From: Caulobacter endophyticus
GTDB taxonomy: Bacteria; Pseudomonadota; Alphaproteobacteria; Caulobacterales; Caulobacteraceae
Assembly (NCBI RefSeq): GCF_029543245.1
Contig: NZ_JARQWV010000035.1
Location: 1 to 51,114 of the forward strand
Direction: 5' to 3'
DNA length: 51,114 nt
Shown: piece after piece, positions 9,101-17,164 of the stretch
How positions within the stretch are numbered: position 1 is the first letter of the stretch
Layout of the letters: every line of letters begins with the position of its first letter
The notes under the pieces: generated by a model
Seen by the model: only the letters and a program-made list of their open reading frames with translations
The model's database searches: none
What the model was told of the DNA's origin: nothing
Position numbers and translations under genes: made by a program

Positions 9101-12100
9101 CTCGATCACCGGCCGCGTCGAACTGGGCGACGGCAACGACACTTTCGTCCAGTGGGTCGGCGGTTCGATGACCGGCGTGGTCGACGGCGGCTTCGGCCTC
9201 GACACCCTGACGATCGACTCCACCGGCGGCGGCAAGGTCACCGGCGCCCAGTTCCTCAACTTCGAGCGCTTCACCCAGATCGGCGACGGCGGCATCACCT
9301 ATGCAGGCGCCTTCTCGGCCGACACCATCCGCCTCGAGGGCGGCAAGGCCATCGTCGAGGCCGGGACCACGGTCTCGACCACCGGCTACACCTCGGTGTT
9401 CAGTGGCGGCGACGGCAGCGAGCAGGTCGAGAACGCGGGCGTCATCGCCGGCAGCGTCAGCCTGGGCGGCGGCGCCGATGCGGTGGTCAACCGCGGAACC
9501 ATCAACGGTTCGCTCCTGCTCGGCGCCGGCGACGACGTCTTCACCGAGGGGGCGGGCTCGACGGTGCTGGGCGCGATCGACGGCGGCACGGGTTCCGACA
9601 CCTACATCGTCGAACTGGCCGGCGACCGCGCCGGCCTGACCGCGCGCACCAGCTTCGAGCGCCTCGGCGTTCAGGGCGCGGGCCGCCTGACCCTGACCCT
9701 CGACCAGAACTGGGAGAGCGTCAGCCTCGACGGCGCCGGGCTGGCCCTGACCAGCGCGGGCTACACGGTCGGCGCGGTGTCGGGCGGCGGCAAGGCCGAC
9801 GCCCTGACGTCGGACATCGACATCGCCTCGATCAATCTCGGGGCCGGCGACGACAGCCTGACCCTGGCCGGCGCCAGCTTCACCGGGCTCAAGCTCGGCG
9901 GTGCGGGGGCCGACGTCCTGACCTTCACCAGCACCGCTCCGGTGACCCTGGGCGGTCAGGTCAGCGGCTTCGAGACGATCAACCTGGCCGGCGGCGCCCT
10001 GTCGGTGACCGGCTCGCTCGGCGCGGCCGGCGACACCATCGCCTTCGGGGCCGGGAACCAGACCCTGACCGTCCTGGGCGGCGCCGTTCTGGACGGAACC
10101 GTCGATCTGGGCGCGGGCGACGATGTGCTGCAACTGGCGGCCGGCGGCGTTCTGGCCGGCACGGTCCTGGGCGGCGCGGGCTCGGACCAGGTCAGCATCG
10201 ACCTGGTTTCGGACCTGTCCCTGCGCGGCGACCAGCTGCAGCAGTTCGAGATCCTCGAGGTCACCGGCACGGGCGCGCTGAACTTCACCGGCGGCGCGGC
10301 CAAGTTCGATCGTCTGGTCACCTCCAGCCTGACCCTGTCGGTCGGTGCGGGATCGAGCCTGGCGTCGGGTGATGTCGTGCTGGGGGCCGACAACAACACG
10401 GTCACCGTCGGCGGCGCGTTCCAGGGCCGTCTGGACCTGGGCGCGGGCGACGATGTGCTGCGCCTGACCTCGGGCGGCAGCTTCTCCGGTTCCGCCGAGG
10501 GCGGCTTGGGTCGCGACCGCGTCGAGCTGGCCGTGGGGGGCACGGACGCGGCCCCGACCGCGTTCGGGACGACGGGCTTCACCGGCTTCGAAACCCTCGC
10601 CATGCAGTCGGGCGTGGCCAGCCTGGCCGGCGCCTACGGCTTCGAGACCATCCAGGTCTCGGGCGGCCGCCTGATCGGCCTGGCCGGTTCGCGCCTGACG
10701 GGTTCGGTCACGGTCGCTCAGGGCGCGACCTTCGGTTCGGCCGGGGCGGTGGTCGGCGACGTCGTCGTCAACGGCACGCTCAGCCCGGGCGCCTCGCCGG
10801 GCACGATGACGGTGACGGGCAACCTCGCCCTCGGCGCGGCCTCGACCAGCCTGTTCGAGCTCAGCCCGTCGGCCAGCGACAAGCTGGTGGTCTCGGGCAA
10901 GGTGACGATCGCCCAGGGCGCGACCCTGAAGCTGACCGGCGCGGCGGCTACCCTGACGCCGGGCCGTCGCCTCGACTTGATCGTCGCCGGCGGCGGCATC
11001 ACCGGATCCTACGCCACGATCCAGGGCGGCGAGGGCCTGAACCTGCGCTTCAACCAGTCGGCCACCCGCCTGGAAGCGCTGGGCCTGTTCACGACCAACG
11101 CCTCGTTCTCGCGCGAAGTGTCGGGCCTGGTGGAGACGCTGAACAGCGCCTTCATCGCCGACAAGGCCGGCGCCGCCGCCGTGGCGGCGATGCCGCTGCT
11201 GGTCGACCAGACCACCGGCGCCAGCAACGCCGCCGCCTTGGCCCGGGTTACGCCGCAGGCCTACGCCTCGGCCGCCCAGCTGGCGGCGGAAGACGGCCTG
11301 GCCATCGTTGATACGCTGCGGGCCCAGTCACGGTTCGCCCCTGAAGAGGCGGGGCTGTTCGGCTTCGGTCAGGCCTTCACCGGCCGTCGCGACTTCGACG
11401 GCGACGCCCAGGCGGGCGTGGCCGCGGGCAAGACCGACGGTACGGGCGTGATCGGCGGCGTCGGCTACGGCCTGGCCTCGGCCTGGGGTGGCGCCTTCGT
11501 CGGCTATGTCGATGGCCGTCAGCGGATCGGGGCCCTCGATGCGCGCACCGAGCTCGACAGCTTCGTGGTCGGGGTCACCGGCCGGGTGGAGCTGGGCGGT
11601 CTGGCGCTGGCGGGTACGGCGGCCCATGATCGGGCCGACACTCAGACCCGTCGCATGGCGCCGGGCGGCGTCCAGGCCACCGGCGACTACAAGCTCAAGA
11701 GCTGGGCCGCCGACGTGAACCTCAGCTACCCGATGGCGCTCAACGGCGACTGGGCTGTGCGCCCGAGCCTCGGCGCCAGCTATGTCCGCACCAAGCGCGG
11801 CGACCTGGTCGAGCGCGGCGGCGGCGCCTTCGCCCTGACTCTCGAAAGCGAGACGGTAGACGCCTGGTTCGTCGACGGCCAGGTGGAGCTGCGCGGCGGT
11901 CAGGCGACCGGCGCTCGGGTCCACCCCTTCGTCTCGGCAGGCTTCCGCAGCCGCGTCGGCGGCGATGCGCCGGCGGCCTCGGGCCGCATTGCGGGCCTCG
12001 ACGCCGATCTGGTCGGTCAGGGCCTGCGTCGCGACAAGACGCTGGGCCTGGTGGGCGCGGGCCTGGACTACGACGTCTCCGAGCGCCTGTCGGTGTCGAC

Positions 12101-12170
12101 CGCCTATAGCGGCGAGTTCGGCGACGGCGGCCGTCAGGCGGCTCTGGTCGGCCTGAACTGGAAGTTCTGA
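6126..12170 (+). CDS. Large type V autotransporter with beta-barrel domain
   Basis: A 2014-residue outer-membrane autotransporter. The signal peptide is about residues 1-35, cleaved at SAWA/DCSP. The mature N-terminus carries two Cys (in DCSPNPVVAGTPTVC), the only ones in the passenger. Residues about 60-1600 are a Gly/Thr/Asn-rich beta-helix-like passenger with many N-x-G-x-I strands. From about 1290 come several GAGDD...GGxGxD modules of roughly 110 residues; two carry nearly identical DNA at 10107 and 10439. A linker precedes the barrel (about 1740-2014), which ends in the canonical terminal Phe (GLNWKF). No protease or other catalytic motif was recognised in the passenger, so adhesion or surface display is likely. 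The gene ends in a strong terminator. Confidence 0.92.
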   Translation: MVFQLSVSRPHAVRRYLMGCSLVVLAAASAGSAWADCSPNPVVAGTPTVCTGTTVGGVVASNSGVISIEAGASLTRGTTDPAAVLITSTGVYPSPPSTVTLNVQGEVDGGSGVGVLLRNEMTGVYYSNTTANILVGADGVITGSTAILLDGAGASSYLTGTFASLDNSGEIRSTSGGPAIVALPVDRVALRTVTNRASGFIGGIQGTVQTLDNAGVIDGGTGSAYSYPTANSYIGSVGTVTNTGTMRSASASATVDAGGYLSLVNSGLIANTSGVALAATRGFNVENKAGGIIQGGGAVAIDGGDGGWGFTLVNRGTINGSVLASSLGDAGANVDNVGGTINGDLLFGSGRDTLIAGYGQNGVDYGVVTGRIDGGGGVNTVRVVISQDRTADAWLSSPVLPTNFQRAQLALSNDVTLTFNGDIGDGLYFAGQGTVLTTGVVQTTGTAFSSLYAPFDTGLKFKNTGEITAQLGAPLGGGAGAGLETGYAVYFTGLAGFTNTGKITGVNGYGVYASIAPQNFLNTGEITASGYALTVSGGFVNDGLVQSTQDTGVWLTLGGGTVRSITSTNNGKILGVTNGAVLSSVTLANNGQITASSGVGVAMGHSSTLFNGAKGVITGTTNSLTASSSAIVRNAGVLNGDVNLVGVFSDSTDIYFDDGGVLNGSLYLGSGYDFFITDLSRFKDGKFVGVTGVVDGGAGNADTLLLRVASDTTNTIADAAGFERLALSLENGAAAKLTINKPWNDTLYLSGKGSLDLTADINANSGTSPILTTSGPLVSLTNGYSYAWDTVAQLSIVSRGALVMRQPVTGYISSAIQLSAASSFENAGSLTVQGQKTSYSPVIAIDGGDRVVNSGTISVENATAVSGAKSFLNTGSLTQTAASSFDYGVNNVLTVENRGTISTVGTSVRRTGWTDQPFTVTNSGAITSSAGTAIESANSYTNTVVTNVKGATISGAVAAIDTGSGADVIRNDGTITGLIRTGYGDDRIENYGSITGRVELGDGNDTFVQWVGGSMTGVVDGGFGLDTLTIDSTGGGKVTGAQFLNFERFTQIGDGGITYAGAFSADTIRLEGGKAIVEAGTTVSTTGYTSVFSGGDGSEQVENAGVIAGSVSLGGGADAVVNRGTINGSLLLGAGDDVFTEGAGSTVLGAIDGGTGSDTYIVELAGDRAGLTARTSFERLGVQGAGRLTLTLDQNWESVSLDGAGLALTSAGYTVGAVSGGGKADALTSDIDIASINLGAGDDSLTLAGASFTGLKLGGAGADVLTFTSTAPVTLGGQVSGFETINLAGGALSVTGSLGAAGDTIAFGAGNQTLTVLGGAVLDGTVDLGAGDDVLQLAAGGVLAGTVLGGAGSDQVSIDLVSDLSLRGDQLQQFEILEVTGTGALNFTGGAAKFDRLVTSSLTLSVGAGSSLASGDVVLGADNNTVTVGGAFQGRLDLGAGDDVLRLTSGGSFSGSAEGGLGRDRVELAVGGTDAAPTAFGTTGFTGFETLAMQSGVASLAGAYGFETIQVSGGRLIGLAGSRLTGSVTVAQGATFGSAGAVVGDVVVNGTLSPGASPGTMTVTGNLALGAASTSLFELSPSASDKLVVSGKVTIAQGATLKLTGAAATLTPGRRLDLIVAGGGITGSYATIQGGEGLNLRFNQSATRLEALGLFTTNASFSREVSGLVETLNSAFIADKAGAAAVAAMPLLVDQTTGASNAAALARVTPQAYASAAQLAAEDGLAIVDTLRAQSRFAPEEAGLFGFGQAFTGRRDFDGDAQAGVAAGKTDGTGVIGGVGYGLASAWGGAFVGYVDGRQRIGALDARTELDSFVVGVTGRVELGGLALAGTAAHDRADTQTRRMAPGGVQATGDYKLKSWAADVNLSYPMALNGDWAVRPSLGASYVRTKRGDLVERGGGAFALTLESETVDAWFVDGQVELRGGQATGARVHPFVSAGFRSRVGGDAPAASGRIAGLDADLVGQGLRRDKTLGLVGAGLDYDVSERLSVSTAYSGEFGDGGRQAALVGLNWKF

Positions 12171-12193
12171 TCCGGGCCACGGATCGGAAAAAG

Positions 12194-12230
12194 AAAACCC
12201 CGGGGCGCGAGCCCCGGGGTTTTTGCTTTT
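12194..12230. terminator. Bidirectional rho-independent terminator
   Basis: The stem CCCCGGGGC (12198-12206), loop GCGA, GCCCCGGGG (12211-12219) is flanked by an A-run on the left and a T-run on the right. It therefore works for the autotransporter on the plus strand (tail TTTTTGCTTTT) and the convergent acyl-CoA dehydrogenase on the minus strand (tail TTTTCTTTTT). Confidence 0.93.
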
Positions 12231-12248
12231 GACGGCGCGGCGGGGGGA

Positions 12249-13994
12249 TCAGGCCCCCAGCGCCTCGGGCGTCACGGCCACGAGATCGGCGTCGCCCAGG
12301 GTCACCGCCGCCAGTTGGCCCGGGACCTGGGCCAGCACGCTTTCGGCATAGACCCGCAGCAGCTGGCCGCGCAGGGCTTCGGCTTCCGGGGCCAGGGCGC
12401 CCTTGGCCAGCATCCAGCCGCCGACCGTGTCGCCCAGCAGCTTGAGGTAGGCCGTCGCGCCCGACAGGGCGTCGGGCATGGCGCGGGCGCGGCGCTCGAC
12501 CAGCCAGGCGGTGGCCGAGGCGGCGGCGTTGAGCGCGGCTTCCAGGCGGCCGGCGACCGGCGTCAGCGAGGCGTCGGCGCCTTTAAGGGCCTCGATGGTG
12601 TCGCGGATGTCGTCCATCAGGTCGGCCACCGCCTGGCCGTCGGCCAAGCCCAGCTTGCGGCCGATCAGGTCGATGGCCTGGATGCCGTTGGTGCCTTCGT
12701 AGATCGGGGTGATGCGGGCGTCGCGATAGTGCTGGGCCGCGCCGGTCTCCTCGATGAAGCCCATGCCGCCGTGGATCTGCACGCCCAGCGAGGCGACCTC
12801 GACGCCGACGTCGGTCGACCAGGCCTTGGCGATCGGGGTCAGCAGTTCCTCGCGCAGCTTGGCGGCCGCGCGGGTCTCCTCGTCGGCGGCCGCGTGGGCC
12901 AGGTCGGCGGCGACGGCGGTCGACAGGCAGATGCCGCGGGCGGCCTCGATCTTGGCCTTCATCAGCAGCAGCGTGCGGCGCACGTCCGGGTGGTCGAACA
13001 GGCGCGAGGGATAGGCGCCGGTCCAGGCCGAGCGGCCCTGGACGCGTTCCAGGCTGAAGTTCAGGGCCTGCTGGTAGGCGCGCTCGGCGATGGCGGTGCC
13101 CTGGGCGCCGACCTGCAGGCGGGCGGCGTTCATCATCGTGAACATGTGGGCCACGCCGTGGTGCAGCTTGCCGACCAACTCGGCCTTGGCGCCTTCGAAC
13201 AGCATGACGCAGGTGGGCGAGCCGTGGATGCCCAACTTATGTTCCAAGCCGCCGACGCGCACGTCGTTGCCCGCGCCCATCTTGCCCTCGTCGTCGACCA
13301 GCACCTTGGAGGCCAGGAACAGCGAGACGCCCTTCACGCCGGCGGGGGCGTCGGGCGTGCGGGCCAGGACGAGGTGGACGATGTTGTCGGTGGCGTCGTG
13401 GTCGCCCCAGGTGATGAAGATCTTCTGGCCCGACAGGGTGTAGCCGCCCTGGCCGTCCGGCGTGGCCATGGTGGTCAGGGCCGCCAGGTCCGAACCGGCC
13501 TGCGGCTCGGTCAGGTTCATGGTGCCGGTCCATTCGCCCGAGACCAGCTTGGGCAGGAACACCGACTTGTGGCGCTCGGTCCCGTGCAGGGCCAGGGCCT
13601 CGATGGCGCCCAGGCTCAGCATCGGGCACAGGCCGAAGGCCATGTTGGCGGCCTGCACCATCTCCAGGGTGGCGATCTCCAGCGCCTTGGGCAGGCCCTG
13701 GCCGCCGTGGTCGGGCGAGGCGGCCAGCGAGGTCCAGCCGGCCTCGGCGAAGGCCTTGTAGGCGTCGGCGAAGCCAGGGGCGCTGCGCACCACGCCGTTT
13801 TCCAGCTTGGCGCCCGTAAGGTCGCCCGCCCGGTTGATCGGGGCCAGCACTTCGGAGGCGAACACGCCAGCGGCTTCCAGCACGGCGTCGACGGTGTCGG
13901 CGTCGGCCTCGGGATAGGCGTCGGCCAGGCGGCCGAAGTCGGCCACATGGCGCAGGGCGAAGGCGAGGTCGCGGACGGGAGCGCGGAAAGTCAT
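12249..13994 (-). CDS. Acyl-CoA dehydrogenase, DmdC/FadE-type long form
   Basis: A 581-residue flavoprotein that introduces a 2,3-double bond into an acyl-CoA. After an N-terminal extension come the acyl-CoA dehydrogenase middle domain (MNLTEPQAGSD at 159-169, with ITWGDHD just after) and the C-terminal domain with GVQIHGGMGFIEE. The catalytic base is E433 in IYEGTNGIQA. A C-terminal extension of about 120 residues is typical of the roughly 580-600-residue subfamily that includes 3-methylmercaptopropionyl-CoA dehydrogenase (DmdC) and several FadE paralogues. Substrate chain length cannot be assigned, and no other dmd gene is nearby. It is monocistronic, with the shared terminator at 12194. 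Confidence 0.9.
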   Translation of the reverse strand: MTFRAPVRDLAFALRHVADFGRLADAYPEADADTVDAVLEAAGVFASEVLAPINRAGDLTGAKLENGVVRSAPGFADAYKAFAEAGWTSLAASPDHGGQGLPKALEIATLEMVQAANMAFGLCPMLSLGAIEALALHGTERHKSVFLPKLVSGEWTGTMNLTEPQAGSDLAALTTMATPDGQGGYTLSGQKIFITWGDHDATDNIVHLVLARTPDAPAGVKGVSLFLASKVLVDDEGKMGAGNDVRVGGLEHKLGIHGSPTCVMLFEGAKAELVGKLHHGVAHMFTMMNAARLQVGAQGTAIAERAYQQALNFSLERVQGRSAWTGAYPSRLFDHPDVRRTLLLMKAKIEAARGICLSTAVAADLAHAAADEETRAAAKLREELLTPIAKAWSTDVGVEVASLGVQIHGGMGFIEETGAAQHYRDARITPIYEGTNGIQAIDLIGRKLGLADGQAVADLMDDIRDTIEALKGADASLTPVAGRLEAALNAAASATAWLVERRARAMPDALSGATAYLKLLGDTVGGWMLAKGALAPEAEALRGQLLRVYAESVLAQVPGQLAAVTLGDADLVAVTPEALGA

Positions 13995-14158
13995 GCGGGG
14001 GCCGATCTGTTCAAGCGTCGGGTTGGGGTATGTGATCCCTGTTTAGATCGCGCGCCTCGCTCCGCCAAGGACCGCCAGGCGATCACGGCTTCGTGAGAAG
14101 ACGCCCCTTCAACTGGACGGTGAAGTTCCTAAGTCGGGGTAATCAGCAACCGTCACTA

Positions 14159-14172
14159 TGACAGTTTTGTCA
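14159..14172 (+). promoter_or_regulatory. Inverted repeat TGACA-N4-TGTCA before yceI
   Basis: Five-base arms TGACA (14159-14163) and TGTCA (14168-14172) are centred about 25 bases upstream of the yceI ATG. They could be an operator for the YceI / b561-YceI pair. The element is short enough to be chance, and no matching regulator is encoded next to it. Confidence 0.3.
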
Positions 14173-14190
14173 GTTTGGAGATCTGAGACC

Positions 14191-14814
14191 ATGGCTCGCC
14201 CCTTCGCCTACGCCATTCTGGCCGGCGCCCTTCTCGCCGCTCCGCTCGCGGCCCCGGTCGCCGCCCTGGCGCAACCGGCGACGGATCCCGCCGCCGCTCC
14301 GGCCGGGACCTGGGCCCTGGACAAGCGCCACGCCAGCCTGACCCTGCGCATCAAGCACTTCGGCACCTCGAACTACACCTTCCGCCTGTCGGGCCTGGAC
14401 GGCTCCTACAGCTTCGACCCGGCCAAGCCGCTGGACTCGAAGGTGTCGATCACGGTCGACCCGAAGTCGGTCGACACCGGCCTGCCGAACTTCAACAAGG
14501 AAATCTCGGACGATCCGAAGTTCTTCGACTCGGCCAAGTACCCGACCATCACCTTCGTCTCGACCAAGATCGAGCAGACCTCGCCCGGCAAGGGCAAGCT
14601 GACCGGCGACCTGACCTTCCGCGGCGTGACCAAGCCGGTGACCCTGGACGTCACCTACAACGGCTTCGCCAAGACCCCGTTCGGCTCGCAGATCATGGGC
14701 TTCTCGGCCACGGGCAAGATCAAGCGCTCGGAGTTCGGCTTCACCCACCTGGTGCCGATGGTTTCGGACGACGTCGACCTGGCGATCGAAGCCGAATTCA
14801 ATCCGAAGAAGTAA
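14191..14814 (+). CDS. YceI family periplasmic isoprenoid-binding protein
   Basis: A 207-residue secreted YceI protein. A signal peptide (about 1-26, cleaved near ALAQ) is followed by the lipocalin-like YceI fold, with the family starts TWALDKRHASLTLRIKHFG and the core DPKSVDTG, FNKEISDDPKFFDSAKYPTITF and DLTFRGVTKPVTLDV. YceI proteins bind isoprenoid quinone-like ligands in the periplasm. The ATG at 14191 follows GGAG and starts directly on the signal peptide, so it is preferred to an upstream in-frame start at 14158. A b561-YceI fusion follows after 26 bases, matching the yceJ-yceI pairing known in enterobacteria. Confidence 0.9.
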   Translation: MARPFAYAILAGALLAAPLAAPVAALAQPATDPAAAPAGTWALDKRHASLTLRIKHFGTSNYTFRLSGLDGSYSFDPAKPLDSKVSITVDPKSVDTGLPNFNKEISDDPKFFDSAKYPTITFVSTKIEQTSPGKGKLTGDLTFRGVTKPVTLDVTYNGFAKTPFGSQIMGFSATGKIKRSEFGFTHLVPMVSDDVDLAIEAEFNPKK

Positions 14815-14840
14815 GACAGTTACCTAGTTAGGACGGCCCA

Positions 14841-16193
14841 ATGACCGCCGAGACGCTTTCCAAACCCGCCTCGGCGGCGGGTCCTGTCCGCTATTCGACG
14901 GTGGCGATCATCCTGCACTGGCTGATCGCCGCCGCTCTGATCTTCCAGGTGATCCTGGGCTGGCGGGCCGACGACGGCCCCAAGGGCGCCGAAACCTTCG
15001 CCCTCTTCCAGCTGCACAAGTCGATCGGCATCACCATCCTGGTGCTCAGCGTCGCGCGCCTGCTGTGGAAGCTGACCCACAAGTCGCCGCCGGCCCCGGC
15101 CGGCCAGCCGACCTGGGAGAAGATCGCCGCCAGCGCCGTGCACGTCGGCTTCTACGTAATCATGATCGGCCTGCCGCTGACCGGTTGGATCATCGTCTCG
15201 ACCAGCCGCATCAACATTCCGACCATCCTGTTCGGCGCCATTCCCTGGCCGCACCTGCCGGGCCTGCCCGAGCTGGCCGCCGGGGCCAAGGACGCCTGGA
15301 ACAATATCGGCCACCTGGGCCATGGCCTGCTGGTGAAGTTCACCTACGTGCTGCTGGCCCTGCACCTGGGCGCGGTGGCCAAGCACCAGATCCTCGACCG
15401 CGACGAGGTGTTCGGCCACATGGCCGCCGGCGCCAAGCCGGGGATCAAGGAGCCGCGCCTGTGGCTGGCCGCCGCCGGTTTCGCCGCCGTGGTCGCCGCC
15501 GGCTATCTCTACACCCCCGCCAAGGCCAAGGCGCCCCAGCCGGCGCCGGCCGAAAGCAGCGCCGACGAGCTGGCCCTGCCCGAAGAGGCGCCGGCCGCCG
15601 CCGCTGCTCCGGCCGCGACGCCGGCTGGCCCCGCGACGCCCGCCGCTCCGGCCGAAACCGCCGAAGCCGCGCCGCCTGCCGACAGCGTCCTGAAGGACCC
15701 GGTCGCCTGGGCCGTGCAGAAGGGCTCGCACCTCGACTTCAACCTGGCCTGGGCCGACACGCCGATCCAGGGCCGGTTCAGCCGCTGGACCGCCGACATC
15801 CTGTTCTCGCCCGAGGCGCTGGATCGGTCGAAGCTGACCGTCAGCATCGACCTGGCTTCGGCCGGCACGGGCGACGGCCAGCGCGACGAGAGCCTGCAAG
15901 GGCCCGACTTCTTCAACACCTCGGCCAACCCCAAGGCGACCTTCACCGCCAGCAAGTTCCGCAAGACCGCCGAGGGCCGCTATGTGGCCGACGGCACGCT
16001 GGACCTGCGCGGCGTGAAAAAGCCGCTCAGCCTGCCGTTCAGCCTGAAGATCGACGGCGACACGGCCACGGCGCGCGGTGTAACCACCCTCGACCGGACC
16101 GCGTTCGGGGTTGGACAGGGCGAATGGGCGTCGACGGATCAGATACCGGCCAAGATCAAGGTGAGCTTCGCGCTCACGGCCAAGAAGAAGTAG
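14841..16193 (+). CDS. Cytochrome b561-YceI fusion protein
   Basis: A 450-residue fusion. Residues 17-190 form a four-helix cytochrome b561; candidate haem ligands are H26, H59, H161 and H175. A further transmembrane segment (about 208-225) and an Ala/Pro-rich linker (about 228-285) lead to a YceI domain (about 293-448). The membrane part probably moves electrons from the quinone pool and the YceI domain, on the periplasmic side, probably binds the isoprenoid partner. In other bacteria the two are often separate neighbouring genes; here a separate yceI also lies directly upstream. The 3' end overlaps the start of the next gene by 70 bases. Confidence 0.88.
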   Translation: MTAETLSKPASAAGPVRYSTVAIILHWLIAAALIFQVILGWRADDGPKGAETFALFQLHKSIGITILVLSVARLLWKLTHKSPPAPAGQPTWEKIAASAVHVGFYVIMIGLPLTGWIIVSTSRINIPTILFGAIPWPHLPGLPELAAGAKDAWNNIGHLGHGLLVKFTYVLLALHLGAVAKHQILDRDEVFGHMAAGAKPGIKEPRLWLAAAGFAAVVAAGYLYTPAKAKAPQPAPAESSADELALPEEAPAAAAAPAATPAGPATPAAPAETAEAAPPADSVLKDPVAWAVQKGSHLDFNLAWADTPIQGRFSRWTADILFSPEALDRSKLTVSIDLASAGTGDGQRDESLQGPDFFNTSANPKATFTASKFRKTAEGRYVADGTLDLRGVKKPLSLPFSLKIDGDTATARGVTTLDRTAFGVGQGEWASTDQIPAKIKVSFALTAKKK

Positions 16194-17101
16194 CCCGCGC
16201 GGCGCAGGCCCTCGCCAGTGGGGGCCTCGTCCTGCTGCCTACCGAAACCGTCTATGGCCTCGGGGCGGACGCCTCCGACCCCGCTGCCGTGGCGGCGATC
16301 TTCGAGGCCAAGGGCCGTCCGCGCTTCAACCCGCTGATCGCCCACGTCGCCGACCTCGATACGGCCGCCCGCATCGCCGCCTTCGACGAGCGGGCGCGCG
16401 CCCTGGCCCAGGCGTTCTGGCCCGGCCCTCTGACCATCGTCGCCCCGATCGTCGACGTTTCCGCCGTCTGCGACCTGGCCCGCGCGGGGCTCGAGACGGT
16501 GGCCATCCGCGTGCCCGGCCACCCGCTGGCGCGGGCCGTGCTGGCCGCGTTCGGCGGACCGGTGGTGGCCCCCTCCGCCAACCGCTCGGGCCGTCCCAGT
16601 CCCACCACCTTCCAGGACGCTTATCCCGAGACGGGCGACAAGTGCGCGGCCGTGCTCGACGGCGGGCCCTGCCAGGTCGGCCTGGAATCCACCGTCGTCG
16701 CCGTGCTCGAAGGACCCGTGCGGCTGCTGCGTCCCGGCGCCGTCACCCGCGCCCAGCTCGAGGCGGTGGTCGGCCCCTTGGCCGAGGCCGACGACGACGC
16801 CAAGCGCTCGCCCGGCCGCCTGGCCCTGCACTACGCCCCCGACGCGCCGGTGCGGATCAACGCGGCGGCGCCCGGCGAGGGCGAGGCCTTCCTGGCCTTC
16901 GGTCCGTGGCCGGCGGGGGAGGGGGTGTTCAACCTCAGCCCCACGGGCGATCTGGCGCAGGCCGCCGCCAACCTCTTTTCCCACCTGCGCGCCGCCGACC
17001 GCACCGCGCCGGTGAGCATCGCCGTGGCGCCGATCCCCGACGAGGGCCTGGGCGAAGCCATCAACGACCGCCTGCGCCGCGCGGCGGGGTTCGTGGGGTA
17101 G
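16124..17101 (+). CDS. tsaC: L-threonylcarbamoyladenylate synthase (Sua5/TsaC)
   Basis: A cytosolic enzyme making threonylcarbamoyl-AMP from Thr, bicarbonate and ATP for the t6A37 modification of tRNAs. The YrdC domain (about 24-215) has LVLLPTETVYGLGADA, the KGRPRFNPL nucleotide-binding motif (63-71) and APSANRSGRPSPT. A Sua5 C-terminal domain (about 240-325) makes it the long Sua5-type form. The only in-frame start before the conserved core is the ATG at 16124, inside the b561-YceI gene; this gives 325 residues with about 22 non-conserved N-terminal residues. A rarer start codon nearer the core was looked for and not found. Translation is likely coupled to the upstream gene. Confidence 0.88.
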   Translation: MGVDGSDTGQDQGELRAHGQEEVARAAQALASGGLVLLPTETVYGLGADASDPAAVAAIFEAKGRPRFNPLIAHVADLDTAARIAAFDERARALAQAFWPGPLTIVAPIVDVSAVCDLARAGLETVAIRVPGHPLARAVLAAFGGPVVAPSANRSGRPSPTTFQDAYPETGDKCAAVLDGGPCQVGLESTVVAVLEGPVRLLRPGAVTRAQLEAVVGPLAEADDDAKRSPGRLALHYAPDAPVRINAAAPGEGEAFLAFGPWPAGEGVFNLSPTGDLAQAAANLFSHLRAADRTAPVSIAVAPIPDEGLGEAINDRLRRAAGFVG

Positions 17102-17164
17102 GCAAGACCGCTCGGCCCCGGCTAGGGTCGGCCCGAATCTCTAGTCTGGGTTGATGGGGCGCGT

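Noticed and set aside
6405..10133. A minus-strand open frame of 1242 codons
   Set aside because: It is antisense to the autotransporter; its Asp/Gly/Val/Ala-rich repeats mirror the passenger repeats, and no ribosome binding site or motif is present.
9400..10560. RTX calcium-binding toxin repeats
   Set aside because: The GAGDD and GGxGxD motifs are spread about 50-110 residues apart and do not form tandem nonapeptides; the signal peptide and terminal barrel show a type V autotransporter.
12315..14096. A plus-strand open frame of 593 codons
   Set aside because: It is antisense to the acyl-CoA dehydrogenase, which has all family motifs, and has no recognisable domain of its own.
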